Below, one piece after another: positions 1 to 9,804 of a stretch of DNA of 64,000 nt (its first letter is position 1; each line of letters opens with the position of its first letter). Origin of the DNA: Kluyveromyces lactis (taxonomy: Eukaryota > Ascomycota > Saccharomycetes > Saccharomycetales > Saccharomycetaceae). The stretch is from positions 2,170,001-2,234,000 of the forward strand of contig NC_006042.1 of the NCBI RefSeq assembly GCF_000002515.2, read 5' to 3'. Both the position numbers and the translations under genes were made by a program. Below the pieces are notes generated by a model. That model did no database searches, was not told where the DNA came from, and was given only the letters and a program-made list of their open reading frames with translations.

Positions 1-368
1 TTAGATCAAACGATGTTGCCGCAGTTCTAAAGACTTACGGTGTTGAGGCGGCAAGAAACACGATTGTCAATGAAATTAACAATGTCTTTTCTCGTTATGC
101 TATTTCTGTTTCCTTCCGTCATTTGGATTTGATTGCGGATATGATGACTAGACAAGGTAACTATCTTGCTTTCAACAGACAAGGAATGGAATCCTCCACA
201 TCTTCCTTGATGAAGATGTCATACGAAACAACTTGTCAGTTCTTAACAAAAGCTGTTCTAGATAATGAGCACGAAGAACTAAAATCACCATCTGCTAAAA
301 TTGTCATGGGTAAATTGAATGGCGTTGGTACTGGTTCCTTTGACCTCCTCTCCAAGGCACCAATGTAA
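1..368 (+). CDS. RPA190: RNA polymerase I largest subunit, C-terminal end (partial)
   Basis: This is the 3' end of a gene whose start lies outside the window. An open frame from base 3 encodes about 121 residues to a TAA stop at 366-368. The peptide, which includes HLDLIADMMTRQG and then MSYETTCQFLTKAV, is the conserved C-terminal part of the largest subunit of RNA polymerases. The GTGSFDLL ending suits the Pol I subunit Rpa190, which forms the active centre that transcribes rDNA in the nucleolus. In S. cerevisiae RPA190 (YOR341W) lies next to YOR342C, whose ortholog is found about 5.4 kb further on here, which supports the Pol I call over Pol II or Pol III. Nothing can be said about the promoter or catalytic domain. 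The gene is convergent with FUN12, 156 bp apart. Confidence 0.9.
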   Translation, partial: RSNDVAAVLKTYGVEAARNTIVNEINNVFSRYAISVSFRHLDLIADMMTRQGNYLAFNRQGMESSTSSLMKMSYETTCQFLTKAVLDNEHEELKSPSAKIVMGKLNGVGTGSFDLLSKAPM

Positions 369-524
369 AATAGAATGCTTAATAACTGTATATAACATAT
401 AGATTAGTTGAAATTAAGAATATTTTTAAGATAATCGGTCATTGCCTTACACTAGATCGAGCTTGCGTTCAAGAAGATATGTACTTTACAACTTTTACAT
501 AATTTACAGGTAAATGCTATTTAA

Positions 525-3428
525 CTATTCGATTCCAAAGACTGGCTTTAGTTTACGAATCAACATCCAATCAGATTTTGGAACTTGATCTCTGAAAGCA
601 GGATCTTTCAATGTATCAATGGACCTTCTAGTGATGTGAGAATACAATGTATCTTTTTCATCAACATGACGACCCCAGATTGGTTGCTGACCGGAAGGAT
701 CTTCTAAACGCATTGCAACACCTGCATTGGTTTGACCCTTCTTGACTTCAGTCACAGATTGGTGATTGATTTCCAAGGAAGTGACTCTACCAAGCAACAA
801 TGTTATTCTCTCCTTTGTTGCTGGGTCATATTTCACTGCACAGATAGGAGTACCGATCTTCAATGAACCTTCAATGACATCCACACCAATGATCATAGGG
901 CCACGCTTGTTAATGATTTGTAGAGTGTTCAGGACGCATGGGAAGGTAGCGTCACCGATAAACTCAGCACGACGCTTTTCAAGTAGTTCCTTCTGGTAGG
1001 CTGTGAAGGCATCGAATAAATGGTAAATAATATCAGCATTGAAAATTTTGATATGTTGTTCTGCAGCATATTGTTCTGCTTCCTTATCAACCTTGACATC
1101 AAAGCATAGCATAACCGCTAATTCAGGAGCTTTTTCTAACATAGTACAAGCCTTCATTATATCACGCTTGTAAACAGGACCTAATCCGACAGACATAACA
1201 GGAATTTTCATGTCTTTTAAGAAGTCTAATAAAGCTTCTAATGAACCCAATGTAGAAGCTTGAACAACAACACCTCTACCAGAAGTATCCACAGAGTCTA
1301 AAAGACCAGTCAAATCTTCCATGACGTCATCCATCATTTCTTCTTCATCATCGTCTGGACCTACAACTAATAATCGGGAACCAGAAACAGCCTTTTCCAA
1401 ATCATTTGCAGCAATTTTTACACCTAGAGCAGCCTTGACTTCTTTGTGATGTTGATATTCAGACTTCAAACGTAACTCACGTAAGGGTTGAGGTGTCAAC
1501 AAGGCTCTGATATTCGTCACAATCGGACCGTTCATACCACATAAAACGATTCTGTCACCCTCTCTTAAGTAACCATTAGATAGAATAACATCGATAGTGG
1601 TACCGAAACCTTCAACAACCTTCACTTCAAGAATTGTAGCTTCAACGTGAGACAAATATTTCAATTGCTTAGACATTCTCTTTTGAGTCAATTCTAATAG
1701 CAACCACAACAAATCAGGAACACCTTCACCTGTAACGGCAGATGTTGGAACAATAGAGACGTATTTGGCTAGGTTGTTGTTTTGGAAATACAATTCTGAG
1801 TTCAAACCTTGTTCAGCAAGAGCGACTTTGATGTTGTCAAGTCTAGTTTGGAACTCTTGCTTAACTGCTCGTTCTTGTTTGTCAAAGGAGTCTCTGAAAG
1901 AGTTGTTTGGTGTAATTACCCAGTCGTACAATCTATCGATCTTATTCAAGGCAACGATGAAAGGAGCCTTTCTGTCTCTCAATAATCTGATGGATTCAAT
2001 GGTTTGTTGTTCTAAACCATGCATGATATCAATAACTAAGATGGCGATGTTACACAAAGAGGAACCTCTGGAACGCAAGTTGGTAAAAGATTCGTGACCT
2101 GGTGTATCAATGACTAACAAACCTGGGACATCGAAGGTTTGTTCTTCATACTTAGCCATAACTGCGGTTTTTTGTTCAATAGCGTCAATTGGGAAATAAG
2201 TGGCACCGATTTGTTGGGTAATACCACCAGCTTCACCGCCTTGAACGTTGGTTTGTCTAATCTTATCTAACAACTTGGTTTTACCAGTATCGACATGACC
2301 CAAGATACAGCAGATTGGAGAACGAAGATCTTTCTTTGCTGCTGCTGCAGATCTCTTGGAAGGGATTGGTTGAGAAGCATAGTTTTTGGTAACTTCAGTG
2401 GATAATTCCGGAGCTGGAGTAGTAGCATTAGAAGTTTCAGAACCAGAATATTGCTCTTTTTCACTTGTTTCTTCTTTTCCTTCTTGTTCTTCAGGTTCAT
2501 CGTCAAGAGCCAAATTCTCCCAGTCATCAATCAACGCTTCCTCTTCTTCTTCGACTTCTTGAGTTTCAGTAGCTTTCTTCTTCTCTTCTTCGATTGCCTT
2601 TTCGGACTCGATTTGTTCCTTGGTCTTTCTGACTCTTTTACCGTAAACAACCTTCTTTGGTTTTGGATGCTCATCGCCGGATTTTTCTAGACCAGCAACC
2701 TTGATGTTACCGGCAGCCAATAGAGCAGCACGTCTGTTTTCAAGCAGTTTCTTTTCCTCCTTTTGTTTCTTAGTTAGAAGTTTACCCTCTGCCTTTAACT
2801 TTTCACGCTTAGCTTGTTCTCTCTCACGCTTAGCCTTTCTAGCTTCTTCCTTTTCTTGTTCAGCCTTGGCCAACTTTTCTTCTTCTTCCTTCTCCAATCT
2901 CTCTTCTTCTTCCCTGGCCAACCTTTCTTCTTCTTCTAGCTGCTTTTGTAACTCCAATTGACGTTTCAAAGCAGCAAGACCGGCTGGGACCTTCTTCTTT
3001 GGTGCAGCCTTTGGTGCCGCACCTTCAGTGGACTTGCCAGCCTCCTTTTCAGCCTTCAGTTTAGAAGTTTGTTCAGCATGAAGTTTCTTGTTGTTTTCCT
3101 TCTGCGCTTGTTGCTGAGCCTTCTTCTTTGCGGCTTGTTCCCTCTTCTTCTCCTTCTCCTTCTCCTTCTTTTCCTTTTCCTTTTCCTTCTTGGACTTCAA
3201 GACTGGCTTCTTAGTATCCTCGTCTTCCTTCTTGTCCAGCTTCTTCTTAGATTTCTTCAAAGTGGACATAAAATCTTCCTCAATGGCAGATGCATCGGCA
3301 ACTTCGGTTTCACCACTTGGCTCAACAGAACCATCTATCGAGGGTTCTACTGAAGATTCTTGAGGAACATCTTCCTCATACTCTTCGTCCCAGTAATTCT
3401 GTTGATTCTTCTTTGATTTTTTCGCCAT
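525..3428 (-). CDS. FUN12: Translation initiation factor eIF5B (IF2-like GTPase)
   Basis: The 967-residue protein matches eIF5B, the GTPase that joins 60S and 40S subunits at the end of initiation in the cytosol (about 1000 residues in S. cerevisiae). The first 350 or so residues are low-complexity, rich in Lys, Glu and Ala, with long runs such as [16 protein letters not shown], as is normal for the dispensable N-terminal extension. The G domain follows, with the P-loop GHVDTGKT near residue 377, DTPGHE near 440 and NKID near 493. The C-terminal half holds the beta-barrel and IF2-type domains, for example [13 protein letters not shown]-like and [14 protein letters not shown] segments. The ATG at 3428 is the first in frame and is followed by the typical MAKKSKKN start. 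It is divergent from RBG1, as in the S. cerevisiae YAL035W/YAL036C pair. Confidence 0.97.
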   Translation of the reverse strand: MAKKSKKNQQNYWDEEYEEDVPQESSVEPSIDGSVEPSGETEVADASAIEEDFMSTLKKSKKKLDKKEDEDTKKPVLKSKKEKEKEKKEKEKEKKREQAAKKKAQQQAQKENNKKLHAEQTSKLKAEKEAGKSTEGAAPKAAPKKKVPAGLAALKRQLELQKQLEEEERLAREEEERLEKEEEEKLAKAEQEKEEARKAKREREQAKREKLKAEGKLLTKKQKEEKKLLENRRAALLAAGNIKVAGLEKSGDEHPKPKKVVYGKRVRKTKEQIESEKAIEEEKKKATETQEVEEEEEALIDDWENLALDDEPEEQEGKEETSEKEQYSGSETSNATTPAPELSTEVTKNYASQPIPSKRSAAAAKKDLRSPICCILGHVDTGKTKLLDKIRQTNVQGGEAGGITQQIGATYFPIDAIEQKTAVMAKYEEQTFDVPGLLVIDTPGHESFTNLRSRGSSLCNIAILVIDIMHGLEQQTIESIRLLRDRKAPFIVALNKIDRLYDWVITPNNSFRDSFDKQERAVKQEFQTRLDNIKVALAEQGLNSELYFQNNNLAKYVSIVPTSAVTGEGVPDLLWLLLELTQKRMSKQLKYLSHVEATILEVKVVEGFGTTIDVILSNGYLREGDRIVLCGMNGPIVTNIRALLTPQPLRELRLKSEYQHHKEVKAALGVKIAANDLEKAVSGSRLLVVGPDDDEEEMMDDVMEDLTGLLDSVDTSGRGVVVQASTLGSLEALLDFLKDMKIPVMSVGLGPVYKRDIMKACTMLEKAPELAVMLCFDVKVDKEAEQYAAEQHIKIFNADIIYHLFDAFTAYQKELLEKRRAEFIGDATFPCVLNTLQIINKRGPMIIGVDVIEGSLKIGTPICAVKYDPATKERITLLLGRVTSLEINHQSVTEVKKGQTNAGVAMRLEDPSGQQPIWGRHVDEKDTLYSHITRRSIDTLKDPAFRDQVPKSDWMLIRKLKPVFGIE

Positions 3429-4089
3429 CTTGAACTACTCTTTCGGATACAAAGGTTCTACTTTTACAGTTCTTCCGAAATCTTATTATGATAGACAGCA
3501 AACAAAGTGTAAAAGAGGGTTATAACAAGTAAAGAGATAATGTAAAATCCTTTTAATTGATCTTACGCAAAACAATCTTTCAAATAGTTTTAAGTTGTGA
3601 GAAAAACCTGTACTAAAAAATAAAAAACTGATGAAAAACTTCAAGTTCATGATTATACGTACCTCGATGGAAAGAAAAAAATAACATACTAGATTACCCT
3701 GTCTTTGGTGAGGTGCGCCCAAAATTCATCTTTCAGGGGCCAGAAAGGTCCCATTAGCCTTATTTTCGGGGTGAAGACCGGTCGATGCCATTCAGCATCG
3801 CTATTTACGATCGGCGTTGAAGATGTATAAAATATCACCTTGGACGGCTTGAAAAAAATTGACAGCTTCATCTTTGTCAACAGTAGGAAGTTCTACAGAT
3901 ATTCACAATCTCATCGCTTAGGATTAATGATATTAGAGTTTCATTATAGTTTGGTTACAGAGGCCAAAATCAGTTAAACGGTTGGAATCGATAGGTATCA
4001 GTCAGTATTCCACTGAGGTTGGCATCAAATTATAAAAAAAGGATTTATTTTGAAGAATTTCCTGATCAATATCTGAATTGAAATAAAAG
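3429..4089. promoter_or_regulatory. Divergent FUN12/RBG1 promoter region
   Basis: This 661-bp gap separates two divergent translation GTPase genes. A PAC-type motif (CTCATCGC, reading GCGATGAG on the minus strand) lies at 3910-3917. An A-rich RRPE-like element (TGAAAAAAATT) lies at 3850-3860 and a TATA-like TATAAAATA at 3826-3834. PAC and RRPE are the promoter motifs of ribosome-biogenesis and translation genes in yeasts, so co-regulation of both flanking genes is a reasonable inference. A short inverted repeat, CGATGC-CATTCA-GCATCG, occupies 3783-3800. I see no credible gene here. Confidence 0.5.
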
Positions 4090-5199
4090 ATGTCTACGAC
4101 AGTAGAGAAGATTAAGGCCATCGAAGATGAGATGGCCCGTACCCAAAAGAATAAGGCCACTTCTTTTCATTTGGGTCAGTTGAAAGCTAAGCTAGCGAAA
4201 CTTAGAAGAGAGTTATTGCAGGCTGCTTCAAGCGGTAGTGGTGGTGGTGCCGGTGTTGGTTTCGATGTGGCCAGGACCGGTGTTGCTTCAGTCGGATTTG
4301 TTGGGTTCCCCTCAGTGGGTAAGAGTACTTTACTTTCTAAGCTGACTGGTACAGAATCTGAGGCTGCTGAGTACGAGTTTACCACTTTAGTTACGGTTCC
4401 AGGTGTCATCAAATATAAGGGTGCTAAGATTCAAATGTTGGATTTGCCGGGTATCATTGACGGTGCTAAAGATGGCCGTGGTCGTGGTAAACAAGTTATC
4501 GCTGTGGCCAGAACTTGTAATCTACTATTTATTGTTTTGGACGTTAATAAACCATTGCATCATAAACAAATCATTGAAAAGGAATTGGAAGGTGTTGGTA
4601 TCCGTTTGAACAAGCAACCTCCAGACATTTTAATCAAGAAAAAGGAAAAAGGTGGTATCTCCATTACAAATACAGTACCATTGACGCATCTAGGCCCGGA
4701 CGAAATTAGAGCTGTTATGAGTGAATATAGAATCAACAGTGCGGAGCTTGCTTTCAGATGTGATGCCACCGTCGATGATTTGATTGATGTACTTGAAGCT
4801 CCATCAAGAAGGTATATGCCAGCTATTTATGTGCTAAACAAGATAGATTCTTTGTCATTAGAAGAATTGGAACTTTTATACAGAATTCCAAATGCAGTTC
4901 CAATCTCTTCTGGTAAGGAATGGAATTTGGATGAACTACTAGAAGTTATGTGGGATAGACTAAACTTAGTCCGTGTTTATACTAAGCCAAAGGGTACGAT
5001 GCCTGATTTCACAGACCCAGTGGTGTTAAGGTCGGATAGGTGTACCGTAAGAGATTTCTGTAACCAAATTCACAAATCTTTAGTTGAGGACTTCAGAAAT
5101 GCTTTAGTGTACGGCAGCAGTGTGAAGCATCAACCTCAATATGTGGGGCTTAATCACACATTAGAAGATGAAGATGTTGTCACAATTTTGAAGAAATGA
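4090..5199 (+). CDS. RBG1: DRG-family ribosome-associated GTPase
   Basis: The 369-residue protein is full length for the Rbg1/DRG1 family of Obg-like GTPases, which bind translating ribosomes together with the partner Tma46 (DFRP1 type) and help resolve stalled elongation. Visible features are an N-terminal helix-turn-helix segment (to about residue 55), a Gly/Ala-rich turn [10 protein letters not shown], the P-loop GFPSVGKST near residue 75, DLPG near 118, NKID near 252 and a C-terminal TGS domain ending VVTILKK. All G motifs are intact. The ATG at 4090 follows an A-rich leader and gives the expected [12 protein letters not shown] start. Its neighbours FUN12 and the YAL037W/YOR342C ortholog reproduce the chr I order of S. 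cerevisiae. Confidence 0.97.
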   Translation: MSTTVEKIKAIEDEMARTQKNKATSFHLGQLKAKLAKLRRELLQAASSGSGGGAGVGFDVARTGVASVGFVGFPSVGKSTLLSKLTGTESEAAEYEFTTLVTVPGVIKYKGAKIQMLDLPGIIDGAKDGRGRGKQVIAVARTCNLLFIVLDVNKPLHHKQIIEKELEGVGIRLNKQPPDILIKKKEKGGISITNTVPLTHLGPDEIRAVMSEYRINSAELAFRCDATVDDLIDVLEAPSRRYMPAIYVLNKIDSLSLEELELLYRIPNAVPISSGKEWNLDELLEVMWDRLNLVRVYTKPKGTMPDFTDPVVLRSDRCTVRDFCNQIHKSLVEDFRNALVYGSSVKHQPQYVGLNHTLEDEDVVTILKK

Positions 5200-5772
5200 A
5201 TACAGGCTACTTTTTTTTTCTCATTCTTCTCACCGTCATCATAGTTTTTAGCATTTTCATCGCATTTTCATGTAGTGTTATCCATTTTATTTAACAGCTT
5301 TCCATAGACGGATCTGGTTAGATTATCGTAAACGTTCATTACTCAGGTTGCCATAACTTCTGTTAAACATTAACTCAATACTGATTTGTCGTGTTATGTT
5401 TAAATTCATAAATAGTAGTAAATATATGATATTTTGTGAAATCGATAGCAACGGATACATATGGCCTTTTTATATTGGCCAACATATATGTTAAGATATA
5501 AAAGCAATGATGGATGCTGATGGTGATATGGAAAGAAAGAATGAATGAATGAAACTTCGGTTATTTGACGAAGTGAATATTATTCTATTAGAAATGAATG
5601 TGAATAGTATTGGTGGAATCCTCAAAATCACAGCAGTATTTTAATGAATCCTTTTAAGGTGCGATATAGTACAGCTTGAATTAACAAACAAGGAAATCTG
5701 GAGGAAAATGCAGCCTACTGATGAGAGTGTATTCCATTGAATAACGGATAAATTCGCAGAGAAATAAATCCC
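5200..5772. other. Convergent intergenic region, RBG1 / YOR342C ortholog
   Basis: This 573-bp AT-rich gap between two convergent genes should carry both polyadenylation regions. It contains T-rich and TATATA-rich stretches typical of yeast 3' ends, a short GAAT tandem repeat near 5538-5550 and a 12-bp perfect palindrome AACATATATGTT at 5481-5492. No gene or RNA gene is recognisable. Confidence 0.4.
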
Positions 5773-6759
5773 TTATTTATTTAACGCCATTCTTTTTAGT
5801 CGTGGAGTTGCGTATTGCCTTGCGTTGTATGCAGAACTGTTATCAGGCTCAGGAGTTTGGAAATCAGAAGAATAACTGCAGTCGCTCTCAGAAAATGGAG
5901 TTGATGCTATAGATTCCATTGCATCATTAGCAGCATCTGAATATGGTTTATTTCCGAAAGATATATCTCCATCTTCTGCCTCATCCTCCTCAAACTGCTC
6001 GCGTCTTTTTGTCGCAAAGTTTGTTATTTCAGTCGAAGAGCCGTTGGTTGACCCCGGCCTCCACGTCAGTTCTTTGGATTTAACACGCTCATGGTAAGCC
6101 ACGAGACCGCTACACCAGTAAATGTTATCCTCTTTCATATTGTTAACGGTAGGTCTCAAGTTTTTAACGTAACTAAAAGCATCCACAACATTGATAGATG
6201 GGTTCTGTTTGAGCATATGACTGATCAAAAGAATCACCAAATTCTCATCATTCCCATTCGAAGAGAAGACAAGAATGTTCCCCATCTTTGCAAGCTTGAA
6301 CAAGGTAATCAAATCATTGAAACATTCAAACTTGTGCACACCATCAGCAGTATAAATATTGGTGGTGTACTCCGAAACAGACCTGTACAAATGCGATTGT
6401 AGAGGTTGGGCAGCGCATTCTTCTGATAGAGAAACGTGTTGTATAAGCGTTTTCAAGTCCACAGAATGCTTATTATTGAATTCCAGGATGTTACTCATGG
6501 TATCATCACTGAATCTGGTACGGTCAAATTCTTTATCGAGACAGCATATCATAAATTGGTCCAACTGTATGTTCCTGGCATACTCCATTGCACGTTCAAC
6601 AGGAATACCAACACTGATGAAAAACTTGATATCATTCTTACTCAAGAAGTCATACTGTGATAAAGTGTTCAAGGGTCCGAAGAACACATTGTTACTCAAC
6701 TGTTGGGGTTTCATCTGGTTCAACGTATGAGCCAATGCATAATTATTATGGTGAGACAT
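5773..6759 (-). CDS. YOR342C/YAL037W family protein, function unknown
   Basis: The frame encodes 328 residues from the ATG at 6759 (MSHHNNYALAHTLN). The open frame extends upstream only through non-ATG codons. The N-terminal part, NVFFGPLNTLSQYDFL...IKFFISVGIP, and the later FECFNDLITLFKLAKMGNILVFSSNG resemble S. cerevisiae YAL037W and its WGD paralog YOR342C, an uncharacterised pair with a possible dual-specificity-phosphatase-like fold. I do not see the CxxxxxR catalytic loop of active phosphatases, so an active enzyme is not supported. The C-terminal 90 residues are acidic and Ser-rich (EQFEEDEAEDGD). Its position beside RBG1 on one side and TYE7 on the other supports orthology to the pre-duplication ancestor. 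Function is unknown. Confidence 0.85.
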   Translation of the reverse strand: MSHHNNYALAHTLNQMKPQQLSNNVFFGPLNTLSQYDFLSKNDIKFFISVGIPVERAMEYARNIQLDQFMICCLDKEFDRTRFSDDTMSNILEFNNKHSVDLKTLIQHVSLSEECAAQPLQSHLYRSVSEYTTNIYTADGVHKFECFNDLITLFKLAKMGNILVFSSNGNDENLVILLISHMLKQNPSINVVDAFSYVKNLRPTVNNMKEDNIYWCSGLVAYHERVKSKELTWRPGSTNGSSTEITNFATKRREQFEEDEAEDGDISFGNKPYSDAANDAMESIASTPFSESDCSYSSDFQTPEPDNSSAYNARQYATPRLKRMALNK

Positions 6760-7476
6760 GTCTAGTTGCTTTTTTCCATAAAGAATATCGGACCACAGAT
6801 TGTAAGTAGGGTGAAAGATTGAGACAGAGAGCAAAACACAGGCTAGTTGTTACCAATACTCGAATTATACAAATGAGGTTCAATGCCAGTTAGTAAGCTC
6901 ACTCCGCTCTTGTCCTGAGTCAAAGCCTTACGTGAGTCGCATTGATGAGGTTAGTATTCTTTTTTGCCAAAAGATCAAAAATCTGAAAAATAGAAAAATG
7001 AATTTTTCAAGCTCTAAAGGCTTATTCTAGTAAAGTAATGGAAATGGTGTAAGCTCGGTCAAAGGCTTTAATGCTGGTACAACGGAGGCGGAATGAGAAC
7101 AAAAACAACGACAAAAATCAGACAATCAGATAATAATGTAAAGCTGAAAGCTGATTGTAAGTGCATGTTTAATTCGTCGAAGCATCGTTTGTTTTACTGT
7201 ATGCCTTTTTTTTTTTCATTCCTCCATTTTCTTGTGACGCTTTCCAAGACATAAATGAAAGGCGACACTTTGTGTAATAAAAGATTCACCAGTACAAAGT
7301 GTTTACTTGTCAGATTTTGGCCTGTTGTCCATCCCTTGACACAGGGTATTTTTACAAACATAAGCTAGTGGTTTAATAGCAACGTATAGCGTAGATTTGT
7401 AACCAACCTAATTTCGCAGTAAAATGAGAAAACAATTGTCTCATATAGTTAAGTAGGAAAGGATAGCTTTTGTAAT
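6760..7476. promoter_or_regulatory. Divergent promoter region with a Gcn4/AP-1-type site
   Basis: This 717-bp gap lies between the YOR342C ortholog and an unrecognised gene. A perfect TGAGTCA (Gcn4/AP-1 class bZIP site) is at 6916-6922, with a weaker TGAGTCG about 17 bp further on. A long T tract lies near 7208-7218. No ORF here looks like a gene. Regulation by Gcn4- or Yap-type factors is inference from the motif alone. Confidence 0.4.
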
Positions 7477-8658
7477 ATGATAATCAAATGGGAGGTCGGC
7501 ATCGATAAAGAGCCGGCAGACCCTGGATTAATAGTATCATCAACTCCATTTGTATCTGATAATGTGATCAATATAACTAATCCCCGATTTAGCAAATCAG
7601 ATATAAAAGAATTGAAATGGTTACACACCGTTCATCGATCAGATATAGCACAGGATAATTATCCGGATTTACCCTTAGCCGATCACACATCTAACGGATT
7701 TGTGAATAACCCCGGTTTGCTCAAGGAAAACGAGTTTTATCCATTGGATCCCATGAATTGCTGGACTCATGATCCTGAATCTGATCCAAAATTAGCATAT
7801 TGCTCCATCATCTTGCATGAAGAAGATGATCCGATGTTGTATAAGATAGTAAAACACGGTATGAACCACATACAAAAATTGTATCAGTATGAGACACAGC
7901 GAGGACCATCATCACTGGCTCGCAACTCACTGATTGATAGTACACATGCCAGTGATCTAGTGATCAACTGGAATCAGGAGTTGAATAATGAAGAATTTTT
8001 TGATTTGGGTGATTTGACAATAATTGCATGTGGTGAAATTGCTCACATAAAAGGTCAGTCCCATATGAAAGATATTGAAAATGTGGAAGTATACGTTTGT
8101 AAGCTAAACCTAAAGTACAACGAGGAGCATTTCATTAGGCTCTTGCAAGTAGAGGATATCTTGTTTAGCGGGTTACAATGGGAGTTTTTTGCACATGACT
8201 TGCGGCTTGGTCCATATTCCAGCTTAGATATTACGAAAAGATTTAAGCGTAGAGCAACTCCATATTCTTTAGATTACAATTTACTGTGGTTAGATAGAGA
8301 GATATTTGTCGATCTTCTACAATTCAGGAGTCTAATAATTGGTAAGAATGGAGTTGACCGTTTCTCAGAAAGCCAAGAGAAGTCAGACGATACGTTGAGA
8401 CTCTTGGGTTCAATGACAGAATGCGAAACTCGATCAGATCTGGACCCTGTGCCATCAGGGAAGGATGAAGATTTTTACATGTCAGATACTGAGATATCAA
8501 GAATCTTTGGTCTCGACGTCTCTACAAAGTCATCTCTATCTGTGGACGATTCATGTTACAGCAGAAGAGTCTCACGAACAGAAACTCAGCAAACAACGCC
8601 AGAGAAGACATATCTACATAATGACGGTATGACAAACACATGTAACAATACTAGGTAA
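7477..8658 (+). CDS. Unrecognised 393-aa protein (lineage-restricted candidate)
   Basis: An intact frame of 393 codons starts at the ATG at 7477 (MIIKWEVGIDKEPADPG). I do not recognise it. It is soluble-looking, with no signal peptide or membrane segment. It is rich in Asp, Glu, Leu and Ile up to about residue 290, then passes into a Ser/Thr/Asp-rich, probably disordered tail. Segments such as CWTHDPESDPKLAYCSIILHE, DLTIIACGEIAHI and LLWLDREIFVDLLQF suggest a folded core. S. cerevisiae has no real gene between YOR342C and TYE7, so this was either lost there or gained here. Length and coding-like composition make it very likely a real gene. Function is unknown. Confidence 0.75.
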   Translation: MIIKWEVGIDKEPADPGLIVSSTPFVSDNVINITNPRFSKSDIKELKWLHTVHRSDIAQDNYPDLPLADHTSNGFVNNPGLLKENEFYPLDPMNCWTHDPESDPKLAYCSIILHEEDDPMLYKIVKHGMNHIQKLYQYETQRGPSSLARNSLIDSTHASDLVINWNQELNNEEFFDLGDLTIIACGEIAHIKGQSHMKDIENVEVYVCKLNLKYNEEHFIRLLQVEDILFSGLQWEFFAHDLRLGPYSSLDITKRFKRRATPYSLDYNLLWLDREIFVDLLQFRSLIIGKNGVDRFSESQEKSDDTLRLLGSMTECETRSDLDPVPSGKDEDFYMSDTEISRIFGLDVSTKSSLSVDDSCYSRRVSRTETQQTTPEKTYLHNDGMTNTCNNTR

Positions 8659-8742
8659 AAAATATATATAAACAAAACACAGGTAACATTCAAACCACTA
8701 TACTTTAGTATGGTGTAGTTCCGATCATATTGGTTAAAAAAG

Positions 8743-8940
8743 TCATATCATGATATTATGTATCATTATAGAGAAGTAAAAAGCATATTTGAGTCTATCA
8801 TATTCGTGTCTATCATTAAAAAGTTGTTTGATGAACGTTTCCAAAAAATCAGGACCGTTCACCAGTTCTATCATTAAAGTTCGTGTATATTGGCCGACCC
8901 TGTTACGTAAAGAAATATCTGCAACAGTGTTTTCATCCAT
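8743..8940 (-). CDS. Possible small protein directly after TYE7 (65 aa)
   Basis: The ATG at 8938-8940 has A at -3 and opens a 65-codon frame (MDENTVADISLRNRVG...) ending in TGA at 8743-8745. It lies 18 bp beyond the TYE7 stop and in the same frame, so the region could in principle be an in-frame extension of TYE7. The peptide has a balanced, protein-like composition with amphipathic helices and a hydrophobic C-terminal stretch (YAFYFSIMIHNIMI). I do not recognise the family. Alternatives are a separate small gene with a promoter inside TYE7, the second ORF of a shared transcript, or chance, since a random frame this long is not rare in AT-rich DNA. Confidence 0.4.
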   Translation of the reverse strand: MDENTVADISLRNRVGQYTRTLMIELVNGPDFLETFIKQLFNDRHEYDRLKYAFYFSIMIHNIMI

Positions 8941-8958
8941 CCTGTGTAAAAAAATCAA

Positions 8959-9804
8959 TCATTGGTTTGAGGTATTGGCTTTAAGTTCATTGATTTCTTT
9001 TCTTAATCTTTGGACCTCTAGCTCGAATAGTCTTTCGTTGTTTTGTAGGTATAGAATGTAATCGACAGCCTTTTCGAGAATCATACTCTTGTTCAGTTTT
9101 ACTTTCTTTAGAGGCAAAGAATCTTCTCCAGCACTCAAGACTTTATTATCGACAACGAACGCAGTATCTTCGCAAGCCACCCATGGGATAATCTTTTGTA
9201 ATTTTCCGATCTTGGTATTAATATTTATTCTGTATCTCTTCTCGATCATGTTGTGAGTTACTCTTTGATCTGCCGTCAATCTCTTTCTGGAGCCTCTCTT
9301 CTTATTTTGAGGTTTCTGAGTTGCACGCTTCTTTGGTTTCTTAACCTCTTCTCCATCTTCGATCTTCACTTGCAAATCATTATCTATTTCAACTGAATCC
9401 AGGGTTGGTAGGTCTGTACTCTCAGCAGCTAAAGGCAGCTGTGTAAATTGATTCTTTTCGAAATCAAATCCGTTGTCAGGATTAGTAGCGTTCATTAAGG
9501 GAGAGTTTTCCTCAGAAACGTTATTGCCAATGGTAAAGGCAGTAGATGAATCCAAAGTATCTTGATTGTTTAACAAAAGATCGGAATCAAACATAGCCCT
9601 GTATTGATCCGATGGTGATAATGAATAAACGGAGGAAGAATCAGAGGTCCAGGTATGGGTGTCTACCTCTTTACCAGCCTTGTCCAACCAAACATCCGCT
9701 GTAGGTGGAGCGACAAACCAATTCTCAATATTAGAACCTTGAGTAGCGAACATGTTGGTGTTCTTGTAACCTTCTTGCTGCTGTTGTTGTTGAATAGAAG
9801 CCAT
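8959..9804 (-). CDS. TYE7: bHLH transcription factor, glycolysis activator (Tye7/Sgc1, K. lactis Sck1 type)
   Basis: The 281-residue protein (S. cerevisiae Tye7: 291) ends in a basic helix-loop-helix leucine-zipper. The basic region RKRLTADQRVTHNMIEKRYR carries the His, Glu and Arg residues that read E-boxes (CACGTG). After a long loop, helix 2 (SMILEKAVDYILYLQ) runs into a leucine-rich coil to the C-terminus. The N-terminal 150 residues are Gln-, Asn-, Ser- and Asp-rich and probably activate transcription. A Lys/Arg-rich stretch (KKPKKRATQKPQNKKRGSRK) precedes the DNA-binding domain. In S. cerevisiae Tye7 activates glycolytic genes with Gcr1/Gcr2; the K. lactis homolog Sck1 acts in casein kinase I (Rag8)-dependent glycolytic control. 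The gene lies near PYK1, a likely target. Confidence 0.95.
   Translation of the reverse strand: MASIQQQQQQEGYKNTNMFATQGSNIENWFVAPPTADVWLDKAGKEVDTHTWTSDSSSVYSLSPSDQYRAMFDSDLLLNNQDTLDSSTAFTIGNNVSEENSPLMNATNPDNGFDFEKNQFTQLPLAAESTDLPTLDSVEIDNDLQVKIEDGEEVKKPKKRATQKPQNKKRGSRKRLTADQRVTHNMIEKRYRININTKIGKLQKIIPWVACEDTAFVVDNKVLSAGEDSLPLKKVKLNKSMILEKAVDYILYLQNNERLFELEVQRLRKEINELKANTSNQ

Noticed and set aside
5944-5966. TTTCCGAAA-type sequence resembling a point-centromere CDEIII
   Set aside because: It lies inside the coding region of the YOR342C ortholog with no AT-rich CDEII or CDEI beside it.
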